Below are positions 8,298-17,740 of a stretch of DNA of 64,000 nucleotides, one piece after another; the stretch's first letter is position 1, and each line of letters begins with the position of its first letter. Source of the DNA: Chitinophaga filiformis. Lineage in GTDB: Bacteria; Bacteroidota; Bacteroidia; Chitinophagales; Chitinophagaceae. The translations under genes were made by a program, and so were the position numbers. Where the stretch lies: positions 859,461 through 923,460 of the forward strand of contig NZ_FNBN01000003.1 of NCBI RefSeq assembly GCF_900102545.1, read 5' to 3'. The notes beneath the pieces are model-generated. The model saw nothing but the letters and a program-made list of their open reading frames with translations, was not told the origin of the DNA and did no database searches.

Positions 8298-9434
8298 TTA
8301 CTTGCCTGTTTTGACATGCTTCAGTTCTGCGCCGTCTCTTAACTCTTCGGTGGCGGCAGCTACAATCGTGTCGCCCTCGTTGAGATTACTGCCGTATATT
8401 TCAATTTTTCCGTCTGCTTCACGTCCGGTCTGCACCTGCACTCTTTCTGCCTTACCATTTACCACCCTTACTACGAATATGTTCAGCGTAGAATTCACCA
8501 CTGCAGTCTTTGGAACCAGGAATGTACTGTCAGTGCTGTTCATTGGAATGTTCACTTCTGCGATCATACCGGGAAGCAGTTTTTTATCATTGTTGATCAC
8601 ATCCATTTCAATACGCTGTGAACGCAGTCTGGTATCCAGTGCGCCGGAAAGGCGGTTTACCTTTGCAGTGAATGACTGACCGGTGAAAGCTTTGACATTG
8701 AATTTTACTTCACTGTTGTTAGCCAGGTAGCTGGTATATGCTTCCGGCACAGAGATCACAAGACGCAGTTTTTTTTGCTCCTGCAGGGTAAATAAAGGGA
8801 ATTCAGAGCCTTTCCCGGTTGGACCGACATAGGCGCCCGCGCTCACATTTCTTGCGCTTATAACGCCTGAAAATGGCGCTCTGATCTCCAGGTAGTTCCT
8901 GTTGTCAGTGATCTCCCTGTAAGAAGCCCTGGCGGCATCCAGTTGTGCCTTATCTGAATTCTGACGGGCCAGTGCGATATCCAGGTCGTTTTTGGATACG
9001 GTGCCCGGTGTAAGGCTGGTATTGTACAAACGGTCATAGTTTGCTTTGCTGGCCAGGTATATTGCCTCCTGGGCCTTTAACCTGGATTCTGCGCCTGCCA
9101 GCTGAGAGCTGATCTCAGGTGCTTCCATAGTAGCCAGCAGCTGACCACTGCTTACTTCAGATCCTACATCCACATGCAGCTTTTTTACGAAGCTGCTCAC
9201 CTTTGCATAGATATCTACCTGCTGGTAAGCGATCAGCTCACCAGGTATCTGCAGGGAGGAAGACAATTTTCCCTTCTGCAGGGAGATGGCAGATACTGCT
9301 GCCTCTTCCGGCGCTGCCGACTCTGTTGTTTCTGATTTACCCTCTGTGTGGCCGCAGCTGCTCAGCAGCATAGTGGCTGGCAAACTGCATAGTATTGTGA
9401 TAGCAAGTGCTTTTAGACTGTTCATATTATTCAT
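8298..9434 (-). CDS. RND efflux periplasmic adaptor (MFP/HlyD family lipoprotein)
   Basis: The protein (378 residues from the ATG at 9434) starts with a lipoprotein signal ending LLSSC. It then has the usual adaptor order: a barrel-sandwich half (VDIYAKVSSFVKKLHVDVGSEV), an alpha-helical hairpin (LAGAESRLKAQEAIYLASK...), the second lipoyl half (IRAPFSGVISARNVSAGAYV), a beta-barrel and a membrane-proximal domain. It links the inner-membrane pump to the TolC-like channel. It is the last gene of the tolC-RND-adaptor operon, and its start overlaps the pump's stop codon by 8 nt. ATGs at 9449 and 9425 are also possible. The substrate is unknown. Confidence 0.88.
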   Translation of the reverse strand: MNNMNSLKALAITILCSLPATMLLSSCGHTEGKSETTESAAPEEAAVSAISLQKGKLSSSLQIPGELIAYQQVDIYAKVSSFVKKLHVDVGSEVSSGQLLATMEAPEISSQLAGAESRLKAQEAIYLASKANYDRLYNTSLTPGTVSKNDLDIALARQNSDKAQLDAARASYREITDNRNYLEIRAPFSGVISARNVSAGAYVGPTGKGSEFPLFTLQEQKKLRLVISVPEAYTSYLANNSEVKFNVKAFTGQSFTAKVNRLSGALDTRLRSQRIEMDVINNDKKLLPGMIAEVNIPMNSTDSTFLVPKTAVVNSTLNIFVVRVVNGKAERVQVQTGREADGKIEIYGSNLNEGDTIVAAATEELRDGAELKHVKTGK

Positions 9435-12400
9435 GTAAGGATGGTACATAGTTTTTACTTTCTTTATCTTCCGGATCGAGTGATACCGACTGTGTGGTCG
9501 TCTTACCCTGCGCCCAGGCAAATACCAGTGGTAAAATAAAGAGCGTGCTGAAGGTAGATGCAATCAGACCACCTATCACCGCACGTCCCAGCGGAGATGT
9601 CTGATCGCCGGATTCACCCAGGCCACTGGCCATCGGGATCATACCTGCTACCATCGCAAGGCTGGTCATCAGGATAGGACGAAGACGTAATGCTACGGCT
9701 TCCTTCGCAGAAAGCAACGCATTACCATTGCCCAGGCGTAATTGCTCGGCATTGGTGATCAGCAATACGGCATTCGATATAGATACGCCTACTGACATAA
9801 TGATACCCATATATGATTGCAGGTTCAGTGTAGATCCGGTGATAAGCAGTAAGGTCAGTGAACCGATCAATACCGCCGGTACAGAAGCCAGAACTACCGC
9901 CGATACTTTGAACGACTGGAAATTGGCTGCCAGCATCAGGAAGATCACTACCACCGCTACCAGCAATCCTGATTGCAGACTGTCCAGTGTTTCTGTGAGT
10001 GTTGAACTCAGACCGATCAGTTCTACTGTCAGACCACGTGGCAGTTCGCCGATGGAAGCAATCGCTTTGTTCACATCGTCAGTAGCTGTACCAAGGTCTA
10101 TATTGCTTGTATTGGCAGTAACAGAAAGTGAAGGAATCGCCCCCAGGTTGTCTGCTTCACCATAGGTAGTATCACGGGTGATGGTGGCTACATCGCCCAA
10201 TACCGGTCTGCTGGCATTCCTCAGCAAAGGAATTTCTGCAATATCCTGGATATCCGTCATCTTGTTTTCCGGTACCTGTACCTGCACGCTGTAACTGAGG
10301 TTTGCTTTCTCATCTATCCAGATGTTCTTCTCTGTATAACGGGAAGAGGAGGTTGAGGCAATCAGTGAGCGGGAAATATCACTCACGTCCACTCCCAGCT
10401 GCGCTGCACGTACGCGGTCTATCGTGATCTTCAGCGCGGGATATTTGGTAGATTGACCAAGTTGCACATCCCTGAGATAGGAGATCTTTTTCAGTTTCTC
10501 AATCACTTTCTCTGCATACTGTTCGTTGAGCTGTTTATTCCTGCCCGAAAGCCTTACTTCTATCGGTGTAGGAGAACCCTGGCTCAGGATCTTATCCGTC
10601 AGCTCTATTGGTTCAAACGAAGGAGTAACACCCGGCAATTCTGCCCTCATCCTTTCCCTGATCTTGTCTTTCAGCTCATCCATATTCACCTTATAATCCT
10701 CTTTCAACGCAACCTGTATTACTGCTTCCTGTGGTCCGGGCATGAACAGGTAAATCGGGCTGATGGAGAATTGTCCGGGGTGTTGTCCTACATAAGAAGA
10801 TGAAATAGATACATTCTCTGGTCCTACAATGCTTCTGATAGCGTTAACCGTTTTTATCGTGATCTCTTCTGTTCTTTCAGCGCGGGTACCCTGTGGTGCG
10901 CGTATCCTTAACTGGAACTGGCTGCCATTACCACGGGGCAATACGTCCCTTCCTATTGTATTCAGCAACAACACAGCCAGTCCGATACCTGCTAACAGGT
11001 AAACTGATACGATCAGTTTACGGACAGGCATGACACGCTCCATGAAACGCATGAAGCGGTTACGTATTCTCTCAAAAAAGGAAAGCTTACCATTACTGTT
11101 TAAGTCTGCTCTTTCCGCGAGCTCTTTCTTACTGAGGATATGATCCGGCTCATGACCTGCATGCGGATGTGCCTTCATCAGCCAGTTGGCCATGATAGGT
11201 ACAAAGGTCTGTGCCAGGAAGTAAGAAATGATCATCGCAAAGCCAATCGCCAATGCCAATGGCAGGAACAATGATCCCGGGATACCACCCATGGTGAATG
11301 CCGGCGCAAATACTGCCAGGATACAGAACAGGATGAGCAGTTTAGGGAAAGCGATCTCCTTACAGGCATCCCAGATGGCCAGCCCTTTCGGTTTACCCAT
11401 GTCAAGGTGCTGGTGTATATTCTCAATCGTCACCGTACTCTCATCCACCAGGATACCAATGGCCAGCGCCAGACCACTCAATGTCATAATGTTGATAGTC
11501 TGTCCTGCTATCTTCAGACAGAGCACCGCCGCAATGATAGAGGTAGGAATGGTCAGTATCACAATCAGCGCACCTCTTGGGTCGCCGAGGAAGAGCAGTA
11601 CCATCAGACCTGTGAGGATCGCACCAATGGTACCCTCACTGATCAGGCTTTTTACAGCGTTGATCACATATACTGACTGGTCAAATTCATATGTCAGTTT
11701 TACATCTTCAGGAAGCAGTGACTGGAACTTAGGCAGCGCCTTTTTCAGTTTCTGTACAACTTCCCAGGTGGATGCATCACCCGCTTTGGCCACACTAAGG
11801 TATACAGATCGGCGTCCGTTCACCAGCGCGTAACCAGCGGTAATATCTGCACCATCTTCCACAGTTGCTACATCACGCAGGTAAAGGTTTTGTACGCCAC
11901 CCTTGAAGAGAGGAATGTTCTCAAAATCTTTTACAGTGCGGATAGCAGTATTGGCTGGCGTGATGAAGTTGATATCACCGATACGTACGTTACCGGAAGG
12001 AGAAGTCTGGTTGTTGATACGCAGCGCTTCCACCAGCTGGTCTGGCGTCATATTGTGAGAGCGGAGCAGTTCAGGATCTGCCTTGATCACCACTGTACGT
12101 AAGTTACCACCGAAGGGAGGTGCAGATACCAGACCCGGAATAGAGGTAAAGGAAGAACGTACATAAGTGTTGGCAAGGTCCAGCAGCTCGTTATTGTTAC
12201 GTTTTTCACTGCTCAGTACCAGCTCGCCTACAGGCAGGGTAGAAGCGTCAAAACGGATAATGAATGGAGGCTGTGAGCCCGGTGGAAAAATGGCCTGTAT
12301 ACGGTTACAGAAAGCGCTTAGTTCTGCCTGTGCCTGCGCCATGTTTGTACCGGGATAAAAACTCACCTTGATGAGCGTAAGGCCCTGTATATTTTTTGTT

Positions 12401-12642
12401 TCAATGGTTTTAATACCATTTACATAAAGCAGGACGTTGATATACTGTTTACCGAAATATGCCTCCATCTGGGTGGGGGTATATCCACCGAATGGGTGCG
12501 CGATGTACATCACCGGCAGGTCCAGCTTGGGGAAGATGTCTACCTTGATCGTTCTTACGGCGCCTATGCCGAAGAAGAAGAGGGCAGCCACTATTACCAG
12601 TATGGATATTGGTTTGCGTAATGCTGATCTTATCAGGTTCAT
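9427..12642 (-). CDS. RND superfamily multidrug efflux permease (AcrB/SwrC-like)
   Basis: This 1071-residue inner-membrane pump has the 12-helix, two-repeat RND plan. There is a first TM near residue 10, a large periplasmic loop, a TM4 motif GILVDESTVTIENIH, and a second half ending in SVGVSISNAVLLITNAEQLR. TM4 carries V-D-E where AcrB has the Asp-Asp proton-relay pair, so the second acid is Glu. The central cytoplasmic linker has a histidine-rich patch (HPHAGHEPDH) and an EF-hand-like loop at D513-E524. It lies 4 nt after the tolC stop and overlaps the adaptor start, indicating co-translation. No dedicated regulator is adjacent. Confidence 0.9.
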   Translation of the reverse strand: MNLIRSALRKPISILVIVAALFFFGIGAVRTIKVDIFPKLDLPVMYIAHPFGGYTPTQMEAYFGKQYINVLLYVNGIKTIETKNIQGLTLIKVSFYPGTNMAQAQAELSAFCNRIQAIFPPGSQPPFIIRFDASTLPVGELVLSSEKRNNNELLDLANTYVRSSFTSIPGLVSAPPFGGNLRTVVIKADPELLRSHNMTPDQLVEALRINNQTSPSGNVRIGDINFITPANTAIRTVKDFENIPLFKGGVQNLYLRDVATVEDGADITAGYALVNGRRSVYLSVAKAGDASTWEVVQKLKKALPKFQSLLPEDVKLTYEFDQSVYVINAVKSLISEGTIGAILTGLMVLLFLGDPRGALIVILTIPTSIIAAVLCLKIAGQTINIMTLSGLALAIGILVDESTVTIENIHQHLDMGKPKGLAIWDACKEIAFPKLLILFCILAVFAPAFTMGGIPGSLFLPLALAIGFAMIISYFLAQTFVPIMANWLMKAHPHAGHEPDHILSKKELAERADLNSNGKLSFFERIRNRFMRFMERVMPVRKLIVSVYLLAGIGLAVLLLNTIGRDVLPRGNGSQFQLRIRAPQGTRAERTEEITIKTVNAIRSIVGPENVSISSSYVGQHPGQFSISPIYLFMPGPQEAVIQVALKEDYKVNMDELKDKIRERMRAELPGVTPSFEPIELTDKILSQGSPTPIEVRLSGRNKQLNEQYAEKVIEKLKKISYLRDVQLGQSTKYPALKITIDRVRAAQLGVDVSDISRSLIASTSSSRYTEKNIWIDEKANLSYSVQVQVPENKMTDIQDIAEIPLLRNASRPVLGDVATITRDTTYGEADNLGAIPSLSVTANTSNIDLGTATDDVNKAIASIGELPRGLTVELIGLSSTLTETLDSLQSGLLVAVVVIFLMLAANFQSFKVSAVVLASVPAVLIGSLTLLLITGSTLNLQSYMGIIMSVGVSISNAVLLITNAEQLRLGNGNALLSAKEAVALRLRPILMTSLAMVAGMIPMASGLGESGDQTSPLGRAVIGGLIASTFSTLFILPLVFAWAQGKTTTQSVSLDPEDKESKNYVPSLHE

Positions 12643-12646
12643 TTAA

Positions 12647-14047
12647 TTAGAATTCATTGATGAATAGAGAGAAATTGCCGGTAGCGGCAGCTTTCAGTAA
12701 CAGCGCCTGCCATACATTGGTGTAGGCAATATCACGGTCTGTTTCCGCGCGGTTCAATGTGTAGAAGACCTGTGTTACGTCTACAATGGTATTCAGCCCG
12801 TTCCTGTACAATACCGTTCTTTGCAGGTAAGCTTCTGTTGCCGCATTGACCTGTATAGGCGCTTCCGCATAGTTGGTCAGCGCATTCTGGATCCTCGTGT
12901 CCGACAGGGTTAACTGTGCTGCCAGTTGCTGACGTACCAGTTCATATTCATCCTGTAAGCCCTTTGATATGAATTTCTGGGAAGCTGCCTGGTGTTTTAC
13001 TCTCAGCGGGGAGGTAATATTCCAGGTTACGCCTACCCCCAGCAGGTAATTGCTGCGGTTAGGTTTTACACCATCCCAGTAACCTTTATTGTATGCTGTC
13101 TGATCTGTTACATAGCTGGCGTCGAAACCGGAACCCCTGGTCTGCATAACTCCGAAAACAGAGAATGCAGGGAAGTTCAGGGTATGTATGTAACGTGCCT
13201 GTTCGTCACTCAGCTTAATACGGTTTTCGTAGTATTTCAGTAAAGGATGCCCTTGTACCACTCCATTGATACTGTCTGTCAGCGCTGTGGGAATGCGGCT
13301 GATGAATACTGTATCGAGTATGAATTCGGTTGCAGGTACGCCCATGAGGACTGCCAGTTGATTAGCCTGCGTCTGTTCCACATCCTTTGCCTTTGTTAAA
13401 GCGATCTTCGCGTTGGATACTTCCGCATTTGCCAGTGTAGAGTCTACACCGGGAATTAAGCCATTCTTCGCCCTTGTTACCACTACAGAGCGGAAGGTGT
13501 CTGCACGTTCCAGGTTGTTCTGCCATGACCTGGTAAGGCGTTGTGCCGCCAGCAGGTTAAGATATGCTCCGGCCACCCTGATCGACTGCTGGAACTGCTC
13601 CTGTTCCCAGTCTGCCTGATCTCTGGCTACGGCTGCCTGCGCTGCCTTGATCTTCTCTTTGGCGCGGCCGAAGGCGAAGAAATCCCAGTTGATATTGGCG
13701 AGATAAAGTCCGCCGAATGCAGCGTTCCAGTTCTGGGAGGGCAGGGTAGGGCCTGCTGAGGATACCGCAAGACCATTCAGACCATAAGAAGGCCCGAATT
13801 GCCCGTTTACAGTACCATAATCCTGCTGGGCAGAAAGGTTCAGATTCGGGAGATAATCCCGCTTCGCTTGTGTGGCGGTGGACTTAGAGGCATTCAGGTA
13901 ATTAGCCTTGGCCTTGATCGATCCGTAGTTGGCGAGTGCAGTCTGTACCGCTTCTTTCAGCGTCAATACCTGCTGTGCGTGTAATACTTCCATTGATCCG
14001 TGCCATAGCAGCAGGAACAGGATCACGCTGATTCTTTTTGTTTGCAT
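12647..14047 (-). CDS. TolC-family outer membrane efflux channel
   Basis: This 466-residue protein has a signal peptide (ending LHAQ) and the two-fold repeat of TolC-like proteins, seen as LTLKEAVQTALANYGSIKAKANYLNASKS and a later ASQKFISKGLQDEYELVRQQLAAQLTLSD coiled-coil segment. A conserved NGLNTIVDVTQVFYTLNRAETD stretch stands near the C terminus. It forms the outer-membrane exit duct for the pump encoded next. It is first in the operon, and a 7-bp inverted repeat lies just upstream of its start. Confidence 0.88.
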   Translation of the reverse strand: MQTKRISVILFLLLWHGSMEVLHAQQVLTLKEAVQTALANYGSIKAKANYLNASKSTATQAKRDYLPNLNLSAQQDYGTVNGQFGPSYGLNGLAVSSAGPTLPSQNWNAAFGGLYLANINWDFFAFGRAKEKIKAAQAAVARDQADWEQEQFQQSIRVAGAYLNLLAAQRLTRSWQNNLERADTFRSVVVTRAKNGLIPGVDSTLANAEVSNAKIALTKAKDVEQTQANQLAVLMGVPATEFILDTVFISRIPTALTDSINGVVQGHPLLKYYENRIKLSDEQARYIHTLNFPAFSVFGVMQTRGSGFDASYVTDQTAYNKGYWDGVKPNRSNYLLGVGVTWNITSPLRVKHQAASQKFISKGLQDEYELVRQQLAAQLTLSDTRIQNALTNYAEAPIQVNAATEAYLQRTVLYRNGLNTIVDVTQVFYTLNRAETDRDIAYTNVWQALLLKAAATGNFSLFINEF

Positions 14048-14059
14048 GATTAAACTTGA

Positions 14060-14082
14060 ACATTAGACCATAGCACTAATGT
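14060..14082. promoter_or_regulatory. inverted repeat upstream of the efflux operon (possible operator)
   Basis: ACATTAG (14060-14066) and CTAATGT (14076-14082) are perfect inverted arms 9 nt apart, 13-35 nt upstream of the tolC-like ATG. Placement and size fit a TetR-type or similar repressor site, but no regulator gene is adjacent, and a short RNA hairpin is equally possible. Confidence 0.4.
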
Positions 14083-14320
14083 TGTCTTTCAGGAAATAAT
14101 GCGTTGGCTTCTTCCTTCTGTAACATTGTGCTCCCTGTTGATTCCTCGAAATTTATTTGCATGGTACGCCATCCACCGGCATAGTCATATGAATCTTAAA
14201 TTACTGATGCTGCCGGCCAGCTCCATATTATCTTCAATGAGCAGTGCTCTCATAGCAACTGCATAATTTGTTTTAAAGTTTGAAGGAACCTTGAAGCAAT
14301 TATTTTTTTGATCGTTTTAT
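14083..14320. other. intergenic region upstream of the efflux operon
   Basis: I see no credible gene and no clear promoter box in these 238 nt. Together with the flanking operator-like repeat and the two terminators they make a 536-nt gap between the tolC-like gene and the SDR. Confidence 0.5.
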
Positions 14321-14356
14321 AAAAAAAGAACCACTCGTCATACGTGGTTCTTTTTT
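14321..14356. terminator. symmetrical terminator-like hairpin
   Basis: AGAACCAC (14327-14334) and GTGGTTCT (14344-14351) form a perfect stem flanked by A and T runs on both sides, so it could act in either direction. It would insulate the efflux operon from read-through of the SDR gene. Confidence 0.75.
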
Positions 14357-14494
14357 ACTGTCTTTTGTCCGTTGAGTACCTTCAAAAATTCGAATGTAAA
14401 GTTGGAAAGAATCCGGCTCGTTTTATTGTTTCATTCAAATGAATAGTTGTAAAATTCAAAGTTTTTTATGGCCGGAGCCGACCTGGTCACAAAT

Positions 14495-14537
14495 AAAAAA
14501 AAGGCTGACTAATGCCGCAAGTGGCTATTAATCAACC
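14495..14537 (-). terminator. terminator after the SDR gene
   Basis: Read on the minus strand, bases 14537-14523 pair with 14516-14503 (one bulge, three wobble or near-complementary pairs), followed by eight U. It lies 47 nt beyond the SDR stop codon. Confidence 0.75.
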
Positions 14538-14583
14538 CTGTATAAAGTATAGCAGTTCTTTGTCAGCGATTATGACCGTTCCT

Positions 14584-15393
14584 TTATTTTATACCATAAT
14601 GGTCATTCATCAGTTTTGCAAACAGTCGGCCCGGGAGGATTGCCTTCAGTGTCGGCACAATGGTTTGTCCAAGGGCGCCTACCAGGTAGTTGTGAGCGGG
14701 ACTGGATTTGCTAATGATCCTGGATATCTTTTGGGCAACAACATCCGGATGACTACCGTTTTGCTCGTCCCTTCCCATATTAACAACAGCAGTATCGAAG
14801 TCCTTATTCAGCTTCTCATTCACGATCGGGAACGGTAGCTTTTCGCGGTTGTCTGTAAAGGCAGTCTTGAAATCGCCCGGATTTACAACAGCCACTTTTA
14901 CGCCGGTATACAGTAATTCCATACGTAGACTCTGTGAATAGCCCTCTACCGCAAATTTGGAGGCGCAGTACATACCCTGGTAAGGTAGTCCGAACAAACC
15001 TCCCAGGGAGCTTACCTGCACTATCAGACCGCTCTTACGCTCGATCATGCCGGGTAGAACAGCGCTGTTCACCCGTACCATACCGAAGAAATTTACTTCG
15101 AATTGCCTTTTGGCCTGTTCCACAGGTACGCCATATAATGGTCCTACAATGCCGTTACCCGCGTTGTTGACAACGACGTCGATATGTCCCTCGTTTTTGA
15201 TGATCTCTGTTATAGCATTATTTACTGAAGTATCATCAGTAATATCCATTTGAAGCGGTTTGAAGGGAACGTCCTGAATACGTTTGATATCCCGGCTGGT
15301 GCCATAAACGGTGTGACCTTCTGCGGTAAGTGTCCTGGCAGTAGCTAAGCCCAGGCCTGTTGATGCGCCGGTTACAAGAATTACTTTTTTCAT
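14584..15393 (-). CDS. short-chain dehydrogenase/reductase (SDR)
   Basis: This 269-residue classical-type SDR has the nucleotide-binding TGASTGLG (residues 8-15), NNAG near 76-79, active-site serine in VQVSS (128-129) and YCASK (Tyr142, Lys146). Oxidoreduction of an alcohol or carbonyl with NAD(P)H is the family reaction; TSRD after the second strand favours NADP(H). The substrate is unknown. It is cytoplasmic and a single-gene unit with its own terminator. Confidence 0.9.
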   Translation of the reverse strand: MKKVILVTGASTGLGLATARTLTAEGHTVYGTSRDIKRIQDVPFKPLQMDITDDTSVNNAITEIIKNEGHIDVVVNNAGNGIVGPLYGVPVEQAKRQFEVNFFGMVRVNSAVLPGMIERKSGLIVQVSSLGGLFGLPYQGMYCASKFAVEGYSQSLRMELLYTGVKVAVVNPGDFKTAFTDNREKLPFPIVNEKLNKDFDTAVVNMGRDEQNGSHPDVVAQKISRIISKSSPAHNYLVGALGQTIVPTLKAILPGRLFAKLMNDHYGIK

Positions 15394-15687
15394 TTGTCAG
15401 ATCGGATTCGAAACTTTTGAGTATTTATAAAGAACATCCGCAAAGGGATTGGTCCATAATGTGCCTTCCTGATGTTGTTTTTCTTAATATGAATGGTGGA
15501 GACGGTTCTACCGCTCTGCAAAATGTCCCCTGTAGTTCTTTTCGTTGTCTGCTCTGTGCCCGTATCCGGTATCAGTAATGGATCTGACGGCGCAAAGATG
15601 AGCAGAAAACATTTATCTCATTGTTAAATATTTACCGGGAAAGGTACTATCTTTTTTAGTAGTAAGAAATGGGCTATATAAAAAGAA
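15394..15687. other. intergenic region between SDR and T9SS type-B gene
   Basis: About 290 nt hold the presumed promoter of the SDR gene (minus strand). I find no exact TAnnTTTG box and no gene. Confidence 0.4.
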
Positions 15688-15725
15688 CGGGCATCCTTGA
15701 AGTATTACTACTTCAGGAATGCCCG
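15688..15725 (-). terminator. terminator of the 15750-17708 gene
   Basis: CGGGCAT (15688-15694) pairs with ATGCCCG (15719-15725), and an inner GAAGTA/TACTTC stem has a 4-nt loop. On the minus strand it is followed by TTCTTTTTATA. Confidence 0.75.
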
Positions 15726-15749
15726 GAATAAAACGGGTTTGTGGGAGGT

Positions 15750-17708
15750 TTATCGCAGGAGGTTGATGGCCCCTTTTCTTGTCAGTTGGGTCTTATTATT
15801 CAATGTGATCCTCACAGTATAAGTATATACGCCTGTTGGCTGTAGCTTACCATTATAGGTACCATTCCAGCCTGTCAGCTGATTGGTCTGGTAGATCAGT
15901 TCTCCCCACTGGTTAAACACCTTCATGTCAATAGCAGAGATAGTAGTGCCTTCCGGTTTGAAATAATCATTCTTGCCGTCGCCGTTAGGTGTAAATGCAT
16001 TCGGGATAAATATTTCCCCTGGTTTAGGCTTAGCCGCGGCAAGGCCTGGTAAACTATTCTGACAGCTGATAGGCCCCAGAGCAATTACTTTGATAGAGAT
16101 AGATTCCTGGTTGGTAATACCGCTCACTACGTGTGATGTGCCGTTGTTTCCGGAACTTGGTGTAATATAAGCACCGCCGTCTACGGAAACGATGTAACCT
16201 GTTGCACCGGGTACAGGGTCCCAGGTGAAAGTGACTCCGCTGGTAGTGATAGCTCCTGCTTTTACCACTGGTGTAACAGCCCGTTCAAAAGGCGTAACGG
16301 TCACCGCTGTTCTATCACTGCTGCAAGGGCCATTTACGGCTTCCACATACCAGGTAGTTGCTGTACTCACCGCCGGTGTGGTATAAGTATTTCCCTGTCC
16401 TTCCACATCGCCGCCGGATGGATATGTATACCAGTTGTAAATAAAAGGAGTGGTAGCGTTGTCTATTTTCAATACAGCAGTACTGTCAGGGCAGATGCTC
16501 TGTGCCGATACAAGTGGTGCTGCTGGCTTTTTGGTCACTGTCACTTTAATACTATCTATTACATGGCATCCATTCTGATCTTCGCCGATCAGTTTGAAAG
16601 TCGTGGTGGTGTCTGGCGTCACCGTGAAACTGGAGTCTGTGACATTGCCGGGTTCCCAGGTATAGCTTCTCATACTACCGCCTGTAGGGATTGCATACAG
16701 TTTGGTCGTCGTGCCGGAACAGATATTATCTGGTTTAGCCAGCGCCTTCAGGAGTATCATGGATTCCTCACTAACATCTGTTGTAAAATCCCACGGACAA
16801 CCATTCGCATCTGTTACCGTACAGGTATAGCTGCCTGTTGGCAAATCTGTAGCTGTTTCTGTGGTTTGCACGGGTGTTGTGTTCCAGGAGTAGGTGAGCG
16901 GAAATGCACCACCGGTAGCTGTAATAGCGATACTACCGTCATTATTACCGCAGGTAGCTTTCGTTACATCAGAAGCTACAGTGACAGGCACATAAGCTTG
17001 TCCTGACACTGCCAGGAAAACTGCCCTGGATACGCCACTTGGCGCGCCGCTTACCAGATATTCTATCGTAATAGATGCAATGCTTTTCGACTGATTTTCA
17101 CAGGCAGGAGCAATATCAATGCAATAGATTCGCGGATCGTTGCTGCTGAGTCCTTCTACATTATACGGTCCGGATGGCAGTCTTTGGATACGGCCATAGC
17201 TGTCGAACACAGGATTGATACCACCAAACCAGTCAAGAATGCTGGCCACGACCTGCGCTGATGTTGTGCCGTCTGTATAATTGAAAGTGATGCCCAGTGT
17301 ACTGTTTTGTTCAGTGGAGAAGCACAACAGGCTTATCTTACTATATGCAGCCGGTGTGGTAAACGTCAGTGTGCCGGTACCGAGGGTATTGGTCACGCCG
17401 CCCAGTTTGGAAAGATAGAGCACATTACTGTCTGCATAATCGGCCATCTGATAGGTACGCAGCCCTGTAGTAAAAAGACCATCATTCGGTATACCTGCCT
17501 GCAAGCCATTGGTGGCAGCAAAATCAAATGTGTAAAGGATTTTTTGCTGGATGTCAAGTCCGGTAGTGGTTACAGCCTCGGCATTGGTACCTGTTTCAGC
17601 TACTCCGTCATTGTTGAAACCTGTTACGGCAATGGGCGTATAGGTTTGAGCGTATAACCTGCAGGCGCATATTACCAGCATGGAGGCAACAATAAGAACA
17701 CGTTTCAT
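15750..17708 (-). CDS. secreted T9SS type-B (gliding-motility-associated C-terminal) protein, paralog 1
   Basis: The 652 residues comprise a signal peptide (ends LYAQ) and an N-terminal beta domain (about 22-240) shared with the next gene, including TYTPIAVTGFNNDGVAE. A SprB-like repeat follows (CGNNDGSIAITATGG...TYSWNTTPVQTT...TCTVTDANGC), then Ig-like segments (PAAPLVSAQSICPDS). The C-terminal CHU_C sorting domain has IPNAFTPNGDGKNDYF, FNQWGELIYQT and a terminal LLR. Such proteins are exported by the type IX system and act as adhesins or cell-surface fibres. The C terminus has no catalytic motif. It lies 32 nt after its paralog on the same strand. Confidence 0.88.
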   Translation of the reverse strand: MKRVLIVASMLVICACRLYAQTYTPIAVTGFNNDGVAETGTNAEAVTTTGLDIQQKILYTFDFAATNGLQAGIPNDGLFTTGLRTYQMADYADSNVLYLSKLGGVTNTLGTGTLTFTTPAAYSKISLLCFSTEQNSTLGITFNYTDGTTSAQVVASILDWFGGINPVFDSYGRIQRLPSGPYNVEGLSSNDPRIYCIDIAPACENQSKSIASITIEYLVSGAPSGVSRAVFLAVSGQAYVPVTVASDVTKATCGNNDGSIAITATGGAFPLTYSWNTTPVQTTETATDLPTGSYTCTVTDANGCPWDFTTDVSEESMILLKALAKPDNICSGTTTKLYAIPTGGSMRSYTWEPGNVTDSSFTVTPDTTTTFKLIGEDQNGCHVIDSIKVTVTKKPAAPLVSAQSICPDSTAVLKIDNATTPFIYNWYTYPSGGDVEGQGNTYTTPAVSTATTWYVEAVNGPCSSDRTAVTVTPFERAVTPVVKAGAITTSGVTFTWDPVPGATGYIVSVDGGAYITPSSGNNGTSHVVSGITNQESISIKVIALGPISCQNSLPGLAAAKPKPGEIFIPNAFTPNGDGKNDYFKPEGTTISAIDMKVFNQWGELIYQTNQLTGWNGTYNGKLQPTGVYTYTVRITLNNKTQLTRKGAINLLR

Positions 17709-17740
17709 TCAATTGTATTTTTGGTTGATACTAAATTTTA

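Noticed and set aside
11228..11833. A 201-codon forward frame inside the RND pump gene.
   Set aside because: It is opposite the pump coding sequence and has no recognisable features; the pump frame has all RND motifs.
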